In this document: positions 41,976 to 50,919 of the stretch, in pieces | Layout of the letters: each line of letters opens with the position of its first letter | How positions within the stretch are numbered: position 1 is the first letter of the stretch | Origin: Microbacterium testaceum StLB037 | GTDB lineage: Bacteria > Actinomycetota > Actinomycetes > Actinomycetales > Microbacteriaceae | Assembly (NCBI RefSeq): GCF_900104345.1 | Contig: NZ_FNJN01000001.1 | Location: 248,001 to 312,000, forward strand | Direction of reading: 5' to 3' | Length of the DNA: 64,000 bases | The notes under the pieces: model-generated | What the model saw: the letters and a program-made list of their open reading frames with translations, nothing else | Databases searched by the model: none | Told to the model about the DNA's origin: nothing | Program-made: the position numbers and the translations under genes

Positions 41976-43483
41976 TCCGCCGCGACCGTCACGCCGGCGA
42001 GGGGCAGGCGCACGTTGAGGGAGTTCTTCGGGAAGTTCGCCACGTTCGTGCCCACCGCGGTCAGCGGGGTCGACAGGAACAGCCAGTCGGCGGCATCCTC
42101 GTCGCTCACGATGCGGGCGGCCTCGGCGAGCAGGTCGGAGGACTGCTGCTCGTCGGTGGTCGCCAGCGCCTGGGCGTAGAGGCCCTGCACCTCGGCGTTG
42201 TCGTACCCGAAGTAGTACGAGGGGTTCGCCCAGTTGCCGAAGTCGCGGGCTTCGACGTGCCGCACGAAGCTGAGGTCGTAGTCGTGGTTCGTGTAGACGT
42301 CCTGCAGCCAGGCGCTGAAGTCGACCGAGTCGACCTTCAGGGTCACTCCCACGTCGGCGAACGACGACACCAGGAAGGTCGGGATCGTCGTCGGGTAGAC
42401 GTTGGGGATGGTCAGCGTGAGGTTTAGGTTCTCGGCCCCGGCCTGGGCGAGCAGCTCACGGGCGCGGTCGGGGTTGTACGAGATGCTGCCCGACAGGTCT
42501 TCGTATCCCGGGTCGAGCGGGGCGATGGGGCCGTACAGCTCGCTGCCCGAGCCGAGGGTGTCGATGAGCGCCTTGTGGTCGATCGCCAGGCGCAGCGCCT
42601 CGCGCACACGCTGGTCGTTCAGCGGGGCCCGCTGGTTGTTGAAGGCCAGCGTGCCCTTGTCGGTGGTCAGGCCCGACTCGATCGTGAAGTTGTTCGTGCC
42701 CTCGATCTGTCCGCGCAGTTCGGGGTCGATCTCGAGGGCGACGTCGACGTCGCCGGCGACCGCGGCGTTGGTGGCGGCGCTCTGGTCGGGGATGTAGTCG
42801 AGGACGACCTCGGCGACTCCGGCCTTGTCGCCCCAGTAGCCGTCGTAGCGCGAGAGGGTCAGGCTCTGTCCCGCATTGCGGCTCTCGACGCGGAAGGGAC
42901 CGGTGCCGTTGGCGGCGGTCTGGAAGTTCGTGGTGTCGCCGCTCTTGAAGATGAGTCCGGCGCGACCGGTCATCGCGAAGAGGAAGTCGATGTTCGGCTG
43001 GGCGAGCGTCACGACGACCGTGGAAGCGTCGGGCGAGGCGATGGACGCGACGTTCTTCAGGTCGGAGCTGCTCTGGATGGTGGGGTCGTCCTTCGCCGTC
43101 TGCAGCGAGGTGACCACGTCGTCCGCGGTGAGGGCGCTGCCGTCGTGGAAGGTCACTCCCTGCCGAAGGGTGAAGGTGTACGTGAGGCCGTCGGGCGACA
43201 CCGCCCAGGCGGTGGCGAGGGCGGGGACGATCGCGTTGGAGTCGTCGCCGTTGCGGGTGACGAGGCCCTGGTACACGTTGTCGACGAGCGCCTGCTCGAG
43301 CGAGGCGCCGCTGGTGTGGCGGATGTCGAGGTTGGCCGGCTCGAGCGACAGACGCACTGTGAGGGTGGCGTTCGGGTCGGCTTCTCCGGTGGGGTTCGGC
43401 GTCGTGGTCGAGCCGGTGCACGAGGTGAGCAGGAGCGCTCCGATCAGGAGCATGCTCGTGGCGAGAGCGGTGCGGCGCAGCAT
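41972..43483 (-). CDS. Peptide ABC transporter substrate-binding lipoprotein
   Basis: This 503-residue family-5 solute-binding lipoprotein has a signal peptide with lipobox LLTSC (Cys22) and then a Thr/Pro-rich linker. The domain shows GLTYTFTLRQGVTFHDGSALTADDVVTSL and AIDHKALIDTLGSG, as in DppA/OppA. It is first in the operon. The ligand may be peptides, but nickel or opines cannot be excluded. A TAGGCT -10 box on the minus strand lies at 43550-43555, about 67 bases upstream. Confidence 0.93.
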   Translation of the reverse strand: MLRRTALATSMLLIGALLLTSCTGSTTTPNPTGEADPNATLTVRLSLEPANLDIRHTSGASLEQALVDNVYQGLVTRNGDDSNAIVPALATAWAVSPDGLTYTFTLRQGVTFHDGSALTADDVVTSLQTAKDDPTIQSSSDLKNVASIASPDASTVVVTLAQPNIDFLFAMTGRAGLIFKSGDTTNFQTAANGTGPFRVESRNAGQSLTLSRYDGYWGDKAGVAEVVLDYIPDQSAATNAAVAGDVDVALEIDPELRGQIEGTNNFTIESGLTTDKGTLAFNNQRAPLNDQRVREALRLAIDHKALIDTLGSGSELYGPIAPLDPGYEDLSGSISYNPDRARELLAQAGAENLNLTLTIPNVYPTTIPTFLVSSFADVGVTLKVDSVDFSAWLQDVYTNHDYDLSFVRHVEARDFGNWANPSYYFGYDNAEVQGLYAQALATTDEQQSSDLLAEAARIVSDEDAADWLFLSTPLTAVGTNVANFPKNSLNVRLPLAGVTVAAE

Positions 43484-43627
43484 TGCGGGGTGTGTCCTTT
43501 CGCAGGCCGAGGCATCAGGGTGCTGTGGATGCCGAGCAGGGGTGGCAACAGCCTACTTTCACCCGTCTGCGCTCGACGCCCTCTGTGACGGAGCGCGACG
43601 CGAGATGACGGGGAACGGCAGGGAAGG

Positions 43628-44545
43628 TCAGGGGGAGGGGAGGAGGGAGCGGACGAGGCGCGCGAGACCCTCCGGGTCCTCCTCCTGCGCGTTGTGCCCG
43701 GTCGGGAGCGCGTGCACGACGGCCCCGGGCACGCGACGCTCGAGCTCCTCGGCATCCGGGATCGTGACGAATCCGCGCTCGCCGCGGACGAGGGTGACGG
43801 GCGCCGTCACTTCGGCCAGGTCGTCCCATCCGGTCGCCGAGAGCACGGCTTTCACCGCGTCGGGGGTGGTGGGATCGGCTCCGGCGTTCGCGCCGGCCGC
43901 GGCGAGGTGCGCGAAGTGGTGCTTCCACTCCACCCGGCCGTCCGGGCGCACGCGGGAGTTCAGGAAGACACCGCGGGCGGCGGCCTCGGGTGAGCCGCCG
44001 AGGCCGAACGAGAGGGCGCGTTCGACGAGTTCCTCGCGCGACGCCCAGTCCGTCGGACCGGCGAAGAACGCGCGGATCTGCGCGGGTCCGGCGCTCGGAT
44101 CGACTCCCGGCGTGATGTCGACGATCGCGAGGCGCCAGACGAGATCGGGACGGGATGCCGCGACCGCGGCCGCCGTGAGCCCTCCGAGCGAGTGGCCCAC
44201 GAGCACCTGGGCACCGCCGGTCCACTCCTCGAGGGCGACGACGACGTCGGGGGCGAGCACGCGTGCGACGTACGCCGCGTCGTCCCGCCACGAGGAGTCG
44301 CCGTGACCCGGCAGGTCGAGGGCGAGGGCGGGGACCCCGAGGTGCAAGAGGGTCGTGTCCCACGTGTGGGCGTTCAGGCCCGCGCCGTGCAGCAGGGTCA
44401 CCGCCGGGGGAGCGTCGCCCCACCGCAGTCCGCTGAGGGTGCGCCCGTCGGGGAGCGTGAGCTGCACCCGTTCGACGGAGGGGATATCGCGACCGAGATC
44501 GGTCGCCTGGGCGGGAAGGAACGAGAACTCGTCGCGCTCGGGCAT
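43628..44545 (-). CDS. Alpha/beta hydrolase
   Basis: This 305-residue protein has the alpha/beta hydrolase fold: LLHGAGLNAHTWD (oxyanion region), nucleophile elbow VGHSLGG with Ser, and a later LPTGHNAQEEDPEGLARLV supplying the His. The Asp is probably in LVRGERGFVTIPDAEEL. The start is the ATG at 44545, where the conserved part begins. Substrate unknown. Confidence 0.88.
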   Translation of the reverse strand: MPERDEFSFLPAQATDLGRDIPSVERVQLTLPDGRTLSGLRWGDAPPAVTLLHGAGLNAHTWDTTLLHLGVPALALDLPGHGDSSWRDDAAYVARVLAPDVVVALEEWTGGAQVLVGHSLGGLTAAAVAASRPDLVWRLAIVDITPGVDPSAGPAQIRAFFAGPTDWASREELVERALSFGLGGSPEAAARGVFLNSRVRPDGRVEWKHHFAHLAAAGANAGADPTTPDAVKAVLSATGWDDLAEVTAPVTLVRGERGFVTIPDAEELERRVPGAVVHALPTGHNAQEEDPEGLARLVRSLLPSP

Positions 44546-44646
44546 TCGACCAGCCTGGCACCGCGGGCGGGATGCCGCCACCACCGCGCCGTACGACGTC
44601 ACCGATCACCCGTCCCGACCCCGCGGGGCCGCCGTAGGCTGTCGCC

Positions 44647-45183
44647 ATGGGTGAAGAACGGCGCGTCCACCTCTCGAAGTCGGCTCCCGAGGCGTATGCC
44701 GCCCTGCGCTCGTTCTCGACCACCGTGGGGCGACTGGCCGCCGACGCGGGCATCGACGCCCGCTTGCGCGAGATCGTGCAGATCCACGCCTCGCAACTCA
44801 ACGGATGCGCCTACTGCGTGCGCGTGCACGTCGATGCCGCGGTGAAAGCCGGACTGGACGCCGATGTGATCGCGCAGATCGCGACCTGGCGCGAGTCGGG
44901 CGTCTTCGACGAGCGCGAGAGGGCCGCGCTCGAGCTGACGGAGTCGTTCACCTTCATCCACGAGGGCGGCATCCCCGACGAGGTGTACGACCAGGCCGGC
45001 GGCATCCTCAGCGAGCAGGAGTATGTCGCGCTCAGCTGGGTCCTCGTCGCCATCAACGCCTTCAACAGGGTCGCCATCGCCGGTCGGTACCCCGTTCCTC
45101 CGCGCGCCGCACCCGCGGAGAACGCGGTTCGGGATGCCACGCCCCCGGCGGCACCGCACGTGCACGCGGACGGGGCGCCGTGA
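44647..45183 (+). CDS. AhpD-like carboxymuconolactone decarboxylase family protein
   Basis: This 178-residue protein has the AhpD core LREIVQIHASQLNGCAYCVRVHVDAAVKAGLD, with the redox pair CAYC and the following His. ERAALELTESFTFIHEGGIPDEVYDQ matches the family. It is probably a peroxidase-like or dehydratase protein. A TAGGCT box (44635-44640) ends 6 bases before the ATG, so the transcript is likely leaderless. It overlaps the phosphatase gene by GTGA. Confidence 0.88.
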   Translation: MGEERRVHLSKSAPEAYAALRSFSTTVGRLAADAGIDARLREIVQIHASQLNGCAYCVRVHVDAAVKAGLDADVIAQIATWRESGVFDERERAALELTESFTFIHEGGIPDEVYDQAGGILSEQEYVALSWVLVAINAFNRVAIAGRYPVPPRAAPAENAVRDATPPAAPHVHADGAP

Positions 45184-45890
45184 GCGGCTCGCTCGTCTCG
45201 GGGGCGGTGAACTTCCGCGACGTCGGCGGCCTCCCCGCCGGCGGACGCCGCACGTGCTCGGGCGTGCTCTACCGCTCCGGCAACCTCGTCGCGGTCGACG
45301 ACGCGGGCGCGCGGACCCTCCGAGAACTCGGCATCCGGAGGGTGATCGATCTGCGCGACGAGTCCGAGGTCGCCCACGCGCCCAGCAGACTCGACGACGG
45401 GGTCGAGATCCAGCACGAACCGCTCTTCCTCGGGTCGGTGGCCTCGTTCTTCGCGCGCGACCTGAGCCTCGATGACATGTACGCCGCCCTGGTCGACGAC
45501 TCCGCCGAGCGGGTCGTCTCGGCGGTCCGCGGCATCCTGAACGCGCAGCCCGTACTCGTTCACTGCACGGTGGGGAAGGACCGCACCGGGGTCACGGTCG
45601 CGATCGCGCTCGCCGCGGCCGGTGTCGATCGCGAGGCGGTGATTGCCGACTACGCCCGTACCGAGGACTTCCTTCCCGCCGAGCGCAACGCGCGGGTGCT
45701 CGCCGCAATCCGTGCCGTCCATCCCGGCAACGTGCACGCCGAGGCGCTCGCGACCCGCTCGCCCGCGCCGGTCATGCGGGCCCTGCTCGATCGCCTCGAT
45801 CGGGAGTTCGGTTCCGCCGCGGGGTATCTGCTCGCCAACGGGATGAGCGCCACCGAGACCGAGCGGCTCCGCGAGGTGCTGATCGACTGA
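45180..45890 (+). CDS. Tyrosine-protein phosphatase (MptpB/DUF family)
   Basis: This 236-residue protein has the P-loop HCTVGKDRTGV (Cys-x5-Arg), as in atypical protein tyrosine/lipid phosphatases of the PtpB/Tyr_phosphatase3 family. VNFRDVGGLPAGGRRTCSGVLYRSGNLVAVDDAGARTLRELGIRRVIDLRDESEV is the conserved N-terminal part. The GTG start overlaps the AhpD stop codon, so the two genes are coupled. Confidence 0.92.
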   Translation: MSGSLVSGAVNFRDVGGLPAGGRRTCSGVLYRSGNLVAVDDAGARTLRELGIRRVIDLRDESEVAHAPSRLDDGVEIQHEPLFLGSVASFFARDLSLDDMYAALVDDSAERVVSAVRGILNAQPVLVHCTVGKDRTGVTVAIALAAAGVDREAVIADYARTEDFLPAERNARVLAAIRAVHPGNVHAEALATRSPAPVMRALLDRLDREFGSAAGYLLANGMSATETERLREVLID

Positions 45891-45938
45891 GCGGCGCGAT
45901 CGCGCTGTCGTGTCGACGTCGAGATACTGAGCGTGAAC

Positions 45939-45957
45939 ACAGGTTAGGCAAACCTAT
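45939..45957 (+). promoter_or_regulatory. DtxR/IdeR-type iron box
   Basis: ACAGGTTAGGCAAACCTAT matches the 19-bp DtxR/IdeR consensus TTAGGTTAGGCTAACCTAA at 15 positions. It overlaps the -35 region of a TATAGT -10 box at 45966-45971. It should repress the SIP-domain gene when iron is plentiful. Confidence 0.8.
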
Positions 45958-45980
45958 GTCGCGGGTATAGTGGAGTCATC

Positions 45981-46445
45981 ATGTCGATCTCCACCGAGCA
46001 CAACGCCGCCGCGTGCCGCGCGTCGCGGCACACCCGCGTGCAGCACCTCGTGACGGCCGACGAGACCTCGCTCGCCGAGCTCGAGGCCCTGCTCGCGACG
46101 CTGCCGATCTGCTCGACCGGTCGCGTGTTCGTGGAGGTCCCCGACGCGTCGTGGATCGGCTCGATCGCGGCCCCCGCGCGCATGACGCTCACGTGGCTCG
46201 ACCGCTCGCGCCGCGGCGGCGCTCCCGGAACGGGCCGTGGCTGCGCCGCGGGCGAGGCGCTGTCGCGGGCGGTGTCGGGCTGGGCCGGCGAGATGCTGTG
46301 CTGCGACGACGACGCGACGCGCGTCATCCTGCTCGGGGGCTACCTGGGCACGGCCGAGATCGTGGACGAACTCGTGACCCGTCACGGCGTCGACGCGCAG
46401 GCCATCCACACGCCCGAGCGCTTCGGCCTCGCCACCGCGCGCTGA
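45981..46445 (+). CDS. SIP-domain protein (siderophore-interacting type)
   Basis: This 154-residue protein matches the C-terminal NAD(P)H-binding half of siderophore-interacting reductases: LVTADETSLAELEALLATLPICSTGRVFVEVPDASW, then a Cys-rich stretch and ILLGGYLGTAEIVDELVTRHG. It lacks the FAD-binding N-terminal half, so it is a stand-alone SIP domain, often encoded near iron-uptake genes. Its iron box suggests it is induced by iron shortage. An accessory reductase domain is the best guess. Confidence 0.82.
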   Translation: MSISTEHNAAACRASRHTRVQHLVTADETSLAELEALLATLPICSTGRVFVEVPDASWIGSIAAPARMTLTWLDRSRRGGAPGTGRGCAAGEALSRAVSGWAGEMLCCDDDATRVILLGGYLGTAEIVDELVTRHGVDAQAIHTPERFGLATAR

Positions 46446-46493
46446 CGCGCCTTTCGATCGCGCGGGGCCGCTCGAGCTTCGTCAGCGACGGCT

Positions 46494-46528
46494 GATCCGC
46501 CCTGCGGATCGCCGCGGACGTACGCGGC
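46494..46528. terminator. Two hairpins between convergent genes
   Basis: GATCCGC-CCT-GCGGATC (46494-46510) and a second GCCGC/GCGGC stem (46511-46528) lie between the SIP gene and the convergent HExxH gene. Both could end transcription. Confidence 0.4.
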
Positions 46529-46532
46529 GCGG

Positions 46533-46988
46533 TCAGCTCCCGCGGGGCAGGTAGTTGCCCTCGACGAGACCCGCCTCGATCTCGAATCTGTTGCGCAGGG
46601 GGTCCCGCCCGGCCAGCGCGTACAGCAGCGGCATGAGGAATCCGTACCGCCGCCACTGGCGACGGTGCACGGCTTCGTGTCCGAGCACCGTGTCGGTCGG
46701 CCGATCGTCGCCGGTGAGGAAGCATCCGCCCACGCACACGCCCCCGCGCGGGAACGCCCACGAGGGCAGCCCGCGGAACACCCACAGGCCCTGACGCTTC
46801 TCGATGCGTCCCGTGCTCCACAGCGAGCCCCAGACCCATCCGACGGTGCACCCGTACCAGTACCCGACCCGGCTCACGGGGGAGTCGAGCAGAACGCCGG
46901 GGATGAACCGGTCGAGTCGGCGGCCGCGCGCGACAGCCCTGTCGGCGCGCTGGCGCCAGCCCGCGGGAGGCGGGGGGAGGGGGCTCAT
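46533..46988 (-). CDS. Unknown protein with HExxH motif
   Basis: This 151-residue protein has a conserved-looking GHEAVHRRQWRRYGFLMPLLYAL, a zincin-type HExxH (HEAVH). A preceding hydrophobic stretch (VSRVGYWYGCTVGWVWGSLW) and CVGGCFL may insert in the membrane. It overlaps the arginase-family gene by ATGA and is therefore coupled to it. It may be a small peptidase or a scaffold of the same fold; activity cannot be judged. Confidence 0.7.
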   Translation of the reverse strand: MSPLPPPPAGWRQRADRAVARGRRLDRFIPGVLLDSPVSRVGYWYGCTVGWVWGSLWSTGRIEKRQGLWVFRGLPSWAFPRGGVCVGGCFLTGDDRPTDTVLGHEAVHRRQWRRYGFLMPLLYALAGRDPLRNRFEIEAGLVEGNYLPRGS

Positions 46989-47797
46989 GCCAGGGCCCCG
47001 ATCAGTCGAAGGATCGTCCCCAGGTCGTCGACGGCCGCCGCGGGCGACGAGGGGGAGAACTCGGTGAGAGTGGCGCCCGCCATCGGGAGGCGCTCTCGAA
47101 GGCGGCGGACGGATGCCACGACGTCGGCGGTGCGCGCGCCGAAGGGCACGGCCTGTGCGACGCCGGCGATGTCGGCGGGATCGAGCGCGTCGAGATCGAT
47201 GTGCACGTGGGTGCGAGTCGCACCGGTGGCCGCGACCGCGTCGGCCAGAGCGTCGGGGGACGACAGCTCGTCGGCGCGGACGACGGTGATCCCGTGGGCG
47301 GCGACGAACGCTTCTTCTTCGGGGTCCCAAGCGCGCGTGGCCACGAGGACGAGGCGCGACGGCGCGATGCCCGGTTCGAGACGCACGAGGTCCTCGCCCT
47401 CGCCCGCGATCGCGCGGAGCACCATGCCCGTGAAGGCGCCGCTGGGGGAGGACTCGGGAGTGTTCAGGTCGGGATGCGCGTCGATCCACACGACCGCGAG
47501 ATCGTCGCCCGCGATGGCCGAGACGGCACCCAGGGCGACCCCGCAGTCGCCGCCCACGACGACGGCCGTCTCGTCGGAGGCGCGAACGGCCTCTTCGATG
47601 CGATCGCGCATGCGGACGATGGCGCTGAGGCGCTGCACGCGGCTGCCCTGAGCGTCGCCGGCCTCGGTCGGCGCGGCGAGCACGGTCGTCGAGGCGCGCG
47701 GAAGGTCGCCGGCGATCGCCTCGGCGCCATCGACGAGCTGCATCGCCCGCGACGAGGACGAGCCCTGCCACTGCGGGGCGACGATGAATCGGGTCAT
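46985..47797 (-). CDS. Arginase/agmatinase-family protein
   Basis: This 270-residue protein has the ureohydrolase metal motifs GGDCGVALGAV, VWIDAHPDLNTPE (DAHxD) and HIDLDALDP (DxDxxDP). It is more distant from classic arginases (300 residues) and may act on a guanidino compound or be a formimidoylglutamase-like enzyme. The start is ATG 47797. Confidence 0.85.
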   Translation of the reverse strand: MTRFIVAPQWQGSSSSRAMQLVDGAEAIAGDLPRASTTVLAAPTEAGDAQGSRVQRLSAIVRMRDRIEEAVRASDETAVVVGGDCGVALGAVSAIAGDDLAVVWIDAHPDLNTPESSPSGAFTGMVLRAIAGEGEDLVRLEPGIAPSRLVLVATRAWDPEEEAFVAAHGITVVRADELSSPDALADAVAATGATRTHVHIDLDALDPADIAGVAQAVPFGARTADVVASVRRLRERLPMAGATLTEFSPSSPAAAVDDLGTILRLIGALA

Positions 47798-47821
47798 GCG
47801 GCTTCCCTCACGCCGGAGACG

Positions 47822-47857
47822 CGAGTGCATCGCCCGGTCGACCGGGCGATGCACTCG
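47822..47857. terminator. 36-bp perfect palindrome
   Basis: The 36 bases are their own reverse complement (18-bp arms, CGAGTGCATCGCCCGGTC), 11 bases past the end of pspA and 25 bases before the start of the arginase gene. As RNA it would form a long perfect hairpin. It may be the pspA terminator or a protein-binding site. Confidence 0.7.
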
Positions 47858-47867
47858 TGGGGGTGGA

Positions 47868-48623
47868 TCAGACCTGGTCGGGGCTCGGGGCGTCGATGGC
47901 CGCGCGCTGCGGGCCGCCGACCTTGAGAGCGGCCAGACGTGCCTCGACCTCGGTGAGCTCGCCCACGTCCTCGAGGGCGTTGAACTGCGCGTCGATGCTC
48001 GAGGCGGCGAGCTCCTGCTTGCCGGCGGCGAGGGCCTCCTGGCGGCGGATCTTGTCTTCGAAGCGGCCGAGCTCGCTCGTCGGGTCGAGCACGTCGATCG
48101 ACTTGACGGCGTCGTGCACCTTGTTCTGCGCCTCGGCGACCTTCGCGCGAGCGGTGAGCTCGTTGCGCTTGGCCTTGAGCTGCTCGAGCTTGGTCTTCAT
48201 GCCGTTCAGGCCGTCTTTGAGCTTGTCGACGACCTCGGTCTGCGCGGCGATCGTGGGAGCGGCGGCCTTGGCCTCTCCCTCGGCGGTGATCTGACGCTGG
48301 AGGGCGATCTTGGCAAGGTTGTCGAACTTGTCGGCCTCGCTCAGGTTGCCGCCGGCGCGCAGTTCGTCGCCCTTGCGGCTGGCGGCGAGGGCCTTGTTGC
48401 CCCACTCGGCCGCTGCCTGGACGTCTTCCTGGTGGTCGCGCTCGAGCAGACGGAGGTTTCCGATCGTCTCGGCGATGGCCGACTCGGCGTCGGCGATCGA
48501 GTTCGAGTAGTCGCGGACGAGCTGGTCGAGCATCTTCTGCGGGTCCTCGGCCTGGTCGAGGAGCGCGTTGACGTTCGCGCGGACGAGGGTCTGGATGCGA
48601 CCGAAGATGGACTGCTTGGCCAT
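47868..48623 (-). CDS. pspA: PspA/IM30 family protein
   Basis: This 251-residue protein is mostly coiled coil, with the PspA N-terminal helix SIFGRIQTLVRANVNALLDQAEDPQKMLDQLVRDYSNSIADAESAIAETIGN. It maintains the membrane under envelope stress. GAAGGAA precedes the ATG. It is in the same orientation as the TPM-domain gene and 94 bases after it. Confidence 0.92.
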   Translation of the reverse strand: MAKQSIFGRIQTLVRANVNALLDQAEDPQKMLDQLVRDYSNSIADAESAIAETIGNLRLLERDHQEDVQAAAEWGNKALAASRKGDELRAGGNLSEADKFDNLAKIALQRQITAEGEAKAAAPTIAAQTEVVDKLKDGLNGMKTKLEQLKAKRNELTARAKVAEAQNKVHDAVKSIDVLDPTSELGRFEDKIRRQEALAAGKQELAASSIDAQFNALEDVGELTEVEARLAALKVGGPQRAAIDAPSPDQV

Positions 48624-48716
48624 GCGGGGTGTTCCTTCCTGAGGGCGACGGTGTCGAGTCTGGTGGCGGTTACTACGAATTCTCTGTGATCGGGCGGCGG
48701 TGCCGCGAGGGCTGGA

Positions 48717-50795
48717 CTAGCGGCGCGATCCCCGTCCGCCGCCGGCGCGACTGCGGCCGCCGCCGGAGAAGCCTCCGCCTCCGCCGCTGCGCGAGCGCCC
48801 TCCGGTGGAAAAGCCCCCGCCGCGCGAACGGGCCCCGCCGCCGGAGAGACCTCCGAAACCTCCCCCGAGACCGCCCAGGCCGCCGCCGCCGAAGCCGCCG
48901 CGAGAGCGCCCTCCGCCGAGGATCGCCTTCACCGCGATGCCGCCGAGGATGGCGCCCATCATGTCGCCACCGCCGCCCGCGCCGCCGAAGGATCCGACGT
49001 CGCTCTGCGCGGCGGAATCGGCCGCCGCCGCGAGCTGTGCCGCGCGCTGGGCCGCGGCGAGGGCCGCCACCGGGTCGTCGGTGCGCAGCTGTTCGGCCTG
49101 GACGACAGCGGCGCCCGCCTCGGCGAGACGCGTCCGCGCCGTCGCCCCCACCGCGCCGCGGCGAGCGGAGATGAAGTCCTCCGTCGCGCTCACCTGCGCG
49201 CGCGCCTGGGCGAGCGTCGCGTCGAGCTGCCCTTCTGCGCGGCGGCGACGCTCGGCCGCATCACGCGCCTCGGCGAGCACGGTGTCGATGGTGGCGTTCG
49301 CCCGCCGCAGGGTCTCGAACGCCCGCATCGGGTTCGGCCGCGCCGCCGACAGTGCACCGCGGGCGTCGTAGAGCTGCGACCGAGCCGAGGCCGCGGCGGC
49401 GGCGATGCGTCCGTCGGGATCGGAAAGCTGTGCTATCGCCGCCAGGTCGCCCTCGATCTCGGCCACGAGGGCCGCCGCGCGCTGCTGCGCGTCGGCCAGG
49501 GCCGCGTCGAGAGAGTCGATGGCGCGTTCGAGGGTGTCGGCCTGGGCGAGCGCCGTCTGGGCGGCGCGGATGGCGACCGCGGCCTCTCCGGTGCGGCCCT
49601 CGGCGAGGGCGGTGTCGGCGGCGGCCTCTTGGGTGCTCGCGAGTTCGAGGCGCGCGCGGGCCTGCGTCGGGTTGTCGGCGACGGACGAGAGCGCGTCGTC
49701 ACTGAAGCGTTCGGACAGGCGCCCGAGTCCCGCTTCCGCCGCGCTCAGGGCCGCGGCCACCGCGGCGTGCTGCTGCCGTACCGCGGCGAGGGCGCCGGGA
49801 GCGTCGGCTTCGAGGGCGCGCAGCTCGTCGAACGCCGCGGCCTTGGCGTCGAGCGCCTCGTCGGCGGACGCACACAGCTGCAGGATCTCGGTGTACCCCG
49901 CGCGCTGCTGTTCCGGGGTCTCGGGGGTCGCGTCGTCGAGCTGCTGCTGAATCGAGAACGCCCGCTCGAGGTCGGCCTTCGCCTGCGCCAAGACCTCGGT
50001 GAAGGGCGCGGCCGCGGCGTCGCCGAACTGCGCGCGGGCGAAGCCGAGTTCCTGCTCGCTCGTCTTGACCGCGTCGTCTGTCGCCACGAGCGCGGAACCG
50101 GCGCGGCGCGACAGGTCTTCCACGCTCTCGGCGGAAGCGTCAGGGCCCCCCGACGTCACGCGACGGCGCCGGCGCACGGCCAGCCAGACGAGGGTGGCCG
50201 CGATCGCGAGCAACAGCACGCCGACGAGCACGATCGGCACGATGGCCGGCCCGTTCTGGGTCGCCGGGGTCGGGGGCGGGTTCGGCATGTTGCCGCCGGC
50301 CTTCGCGTGAGCGGTGCGCAGCCCGTCGGCCGCGGCGATCGCGGCGCCCGCGTCGTCGCCCGCTTGGAGCGCCGGCTGCACCTTGTCCTGCTCGATCGAG
50401 GTGAGCTGGGCGGCCGAGATTCCGCCCGCGTCGACGTCGCCCGAGAGGTAGTACTGGAAGGTGTCGCCCTCGATGGCCACCGCGAGCAGGTACTGGTGCG
50501 GGCCGAGGTTGTTGCGGTTGGCGGTCTCGTTCGCCCAGTCGTCCGCACCGGTCGGGTCTTCGAAGCCGTCGACGTACACGACCCAGAGGTCGAGGCCCGT
50601 CTGCTCCGAAAGCGTGAGCAGTCGCCGCTGCACGTCGGCTTCTTGCGCGTCGGTGAGGACGTTCGCCTGATCGAGCACGTAGCTCGAGCCGAGCGCGGGC
50701 GGGGGGATCGCCGCAGCGCTGAGGGGAGCGACGAGGACGCCGACGAACGCGAGCAGCAGCACCGTGATCGTGTGCAGCACGTTCGGCTTTCGCAT
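48717..50795 (-). CDS. TPM-domain membrane protein
   Basis: This 692-residue protein has an N-terminal signal peptide (TITVLLLAFVGVLVAPLSAAA), a TPM domain (SSYVLDQANVLTDAQEADVQRRLLTLSEQTGLDLWVVYVDGFEDP), one transmembrane helix near residue 200 (VPIVLVGVLLLAIAATLVWLAV), a long Ala-rich coiled region, and a Gly/Ser/Arg-rich tail (last 85 residues). TPM proteins (Psb32/MOLO-1 relatives) are linked to membrane stress. It lies directly upstream of pspA, which supports that role. The start is ATG 50795. Confidence 0.88.
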   Translation of the reverse strand: MRKPNVLHTITVLLLAFVGVLVAPLSAAAIPPPALGSSYVLDQANVLTDAQEADVQRRLLTLSEQTGLDLWVVYVDGFEDPTGADDWANETANRNNLGPHQYLLAVAIEGDTFQYYLSGDVDAGGISAAQLTSIEQDKVQPALQAGDDAGAAIAAADGLRTAHAKAGGNMPNPPPTPATQNGPAIVPIVLVGVLLLAIAATLVWLAVRRRRRVTSGGPDASAESVEDLSRRAGSALVATDDAVKTSEQELGFARAQFGDAAAAPFTEVLAQAKADLERAFSIQQQLDDATPETPEQQRAGYTEILQLCASADEALDAKAAAFDELRALEADAPGALAAVRQQHAAVAAALSAAEAGLGRLSERFSDDALSSVADNPTQARARLELASTQEAAADTALAEGRTGEAAVAIRAAQTALAQADTLERAIDSLDAALADAQQRAAALVAEIEGDLAAIAQLSDPDGRIAAAAASARSQLYDARGALSAARPNPMRAFETLRRANATIDTVLAEARDAAERRRRAEGQLDATLAQARAQVSATEDFISARRGAVGATARTRLAEAGAAVVQAEQLRTDDPVAALAAAQRAAQLAAAADSAAQSDVGSFGGAGGGGDMMGAILGGIAVKAILGGGRSRGGFGGGGLGGLGGGFGGLSGGGARSRGGGFSTGGRSRSGGGGGFSGGGRSRAGGGRGSRR

Positions 50796-50824
50796 GCAGT
50801 CCCCTTCGGTTGCCGGATGCTTCC

Positions 50825-50847
50825 ACCCTATAAACGACCGCCGACAC
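50825..50847 (-). promoter_or_regulatory. TPM gene promoter, GTGTCGGCG-N8-TAGGGT
   Basis: On the minus strand GTGTCGGCG, 8 bases, TAGGGT, then about 29 bases to the ATG. Same layout as metY, the SDR gene and the protease. Confidence 0.6.
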
Positions 50848-50919
50848 CGGGGTAGGAGCGGCGCGTCCGCTGTCAGCGCACACCCGCGCCGCCTAGGCTC
50901 GAACGCTCGGAGGTACACC

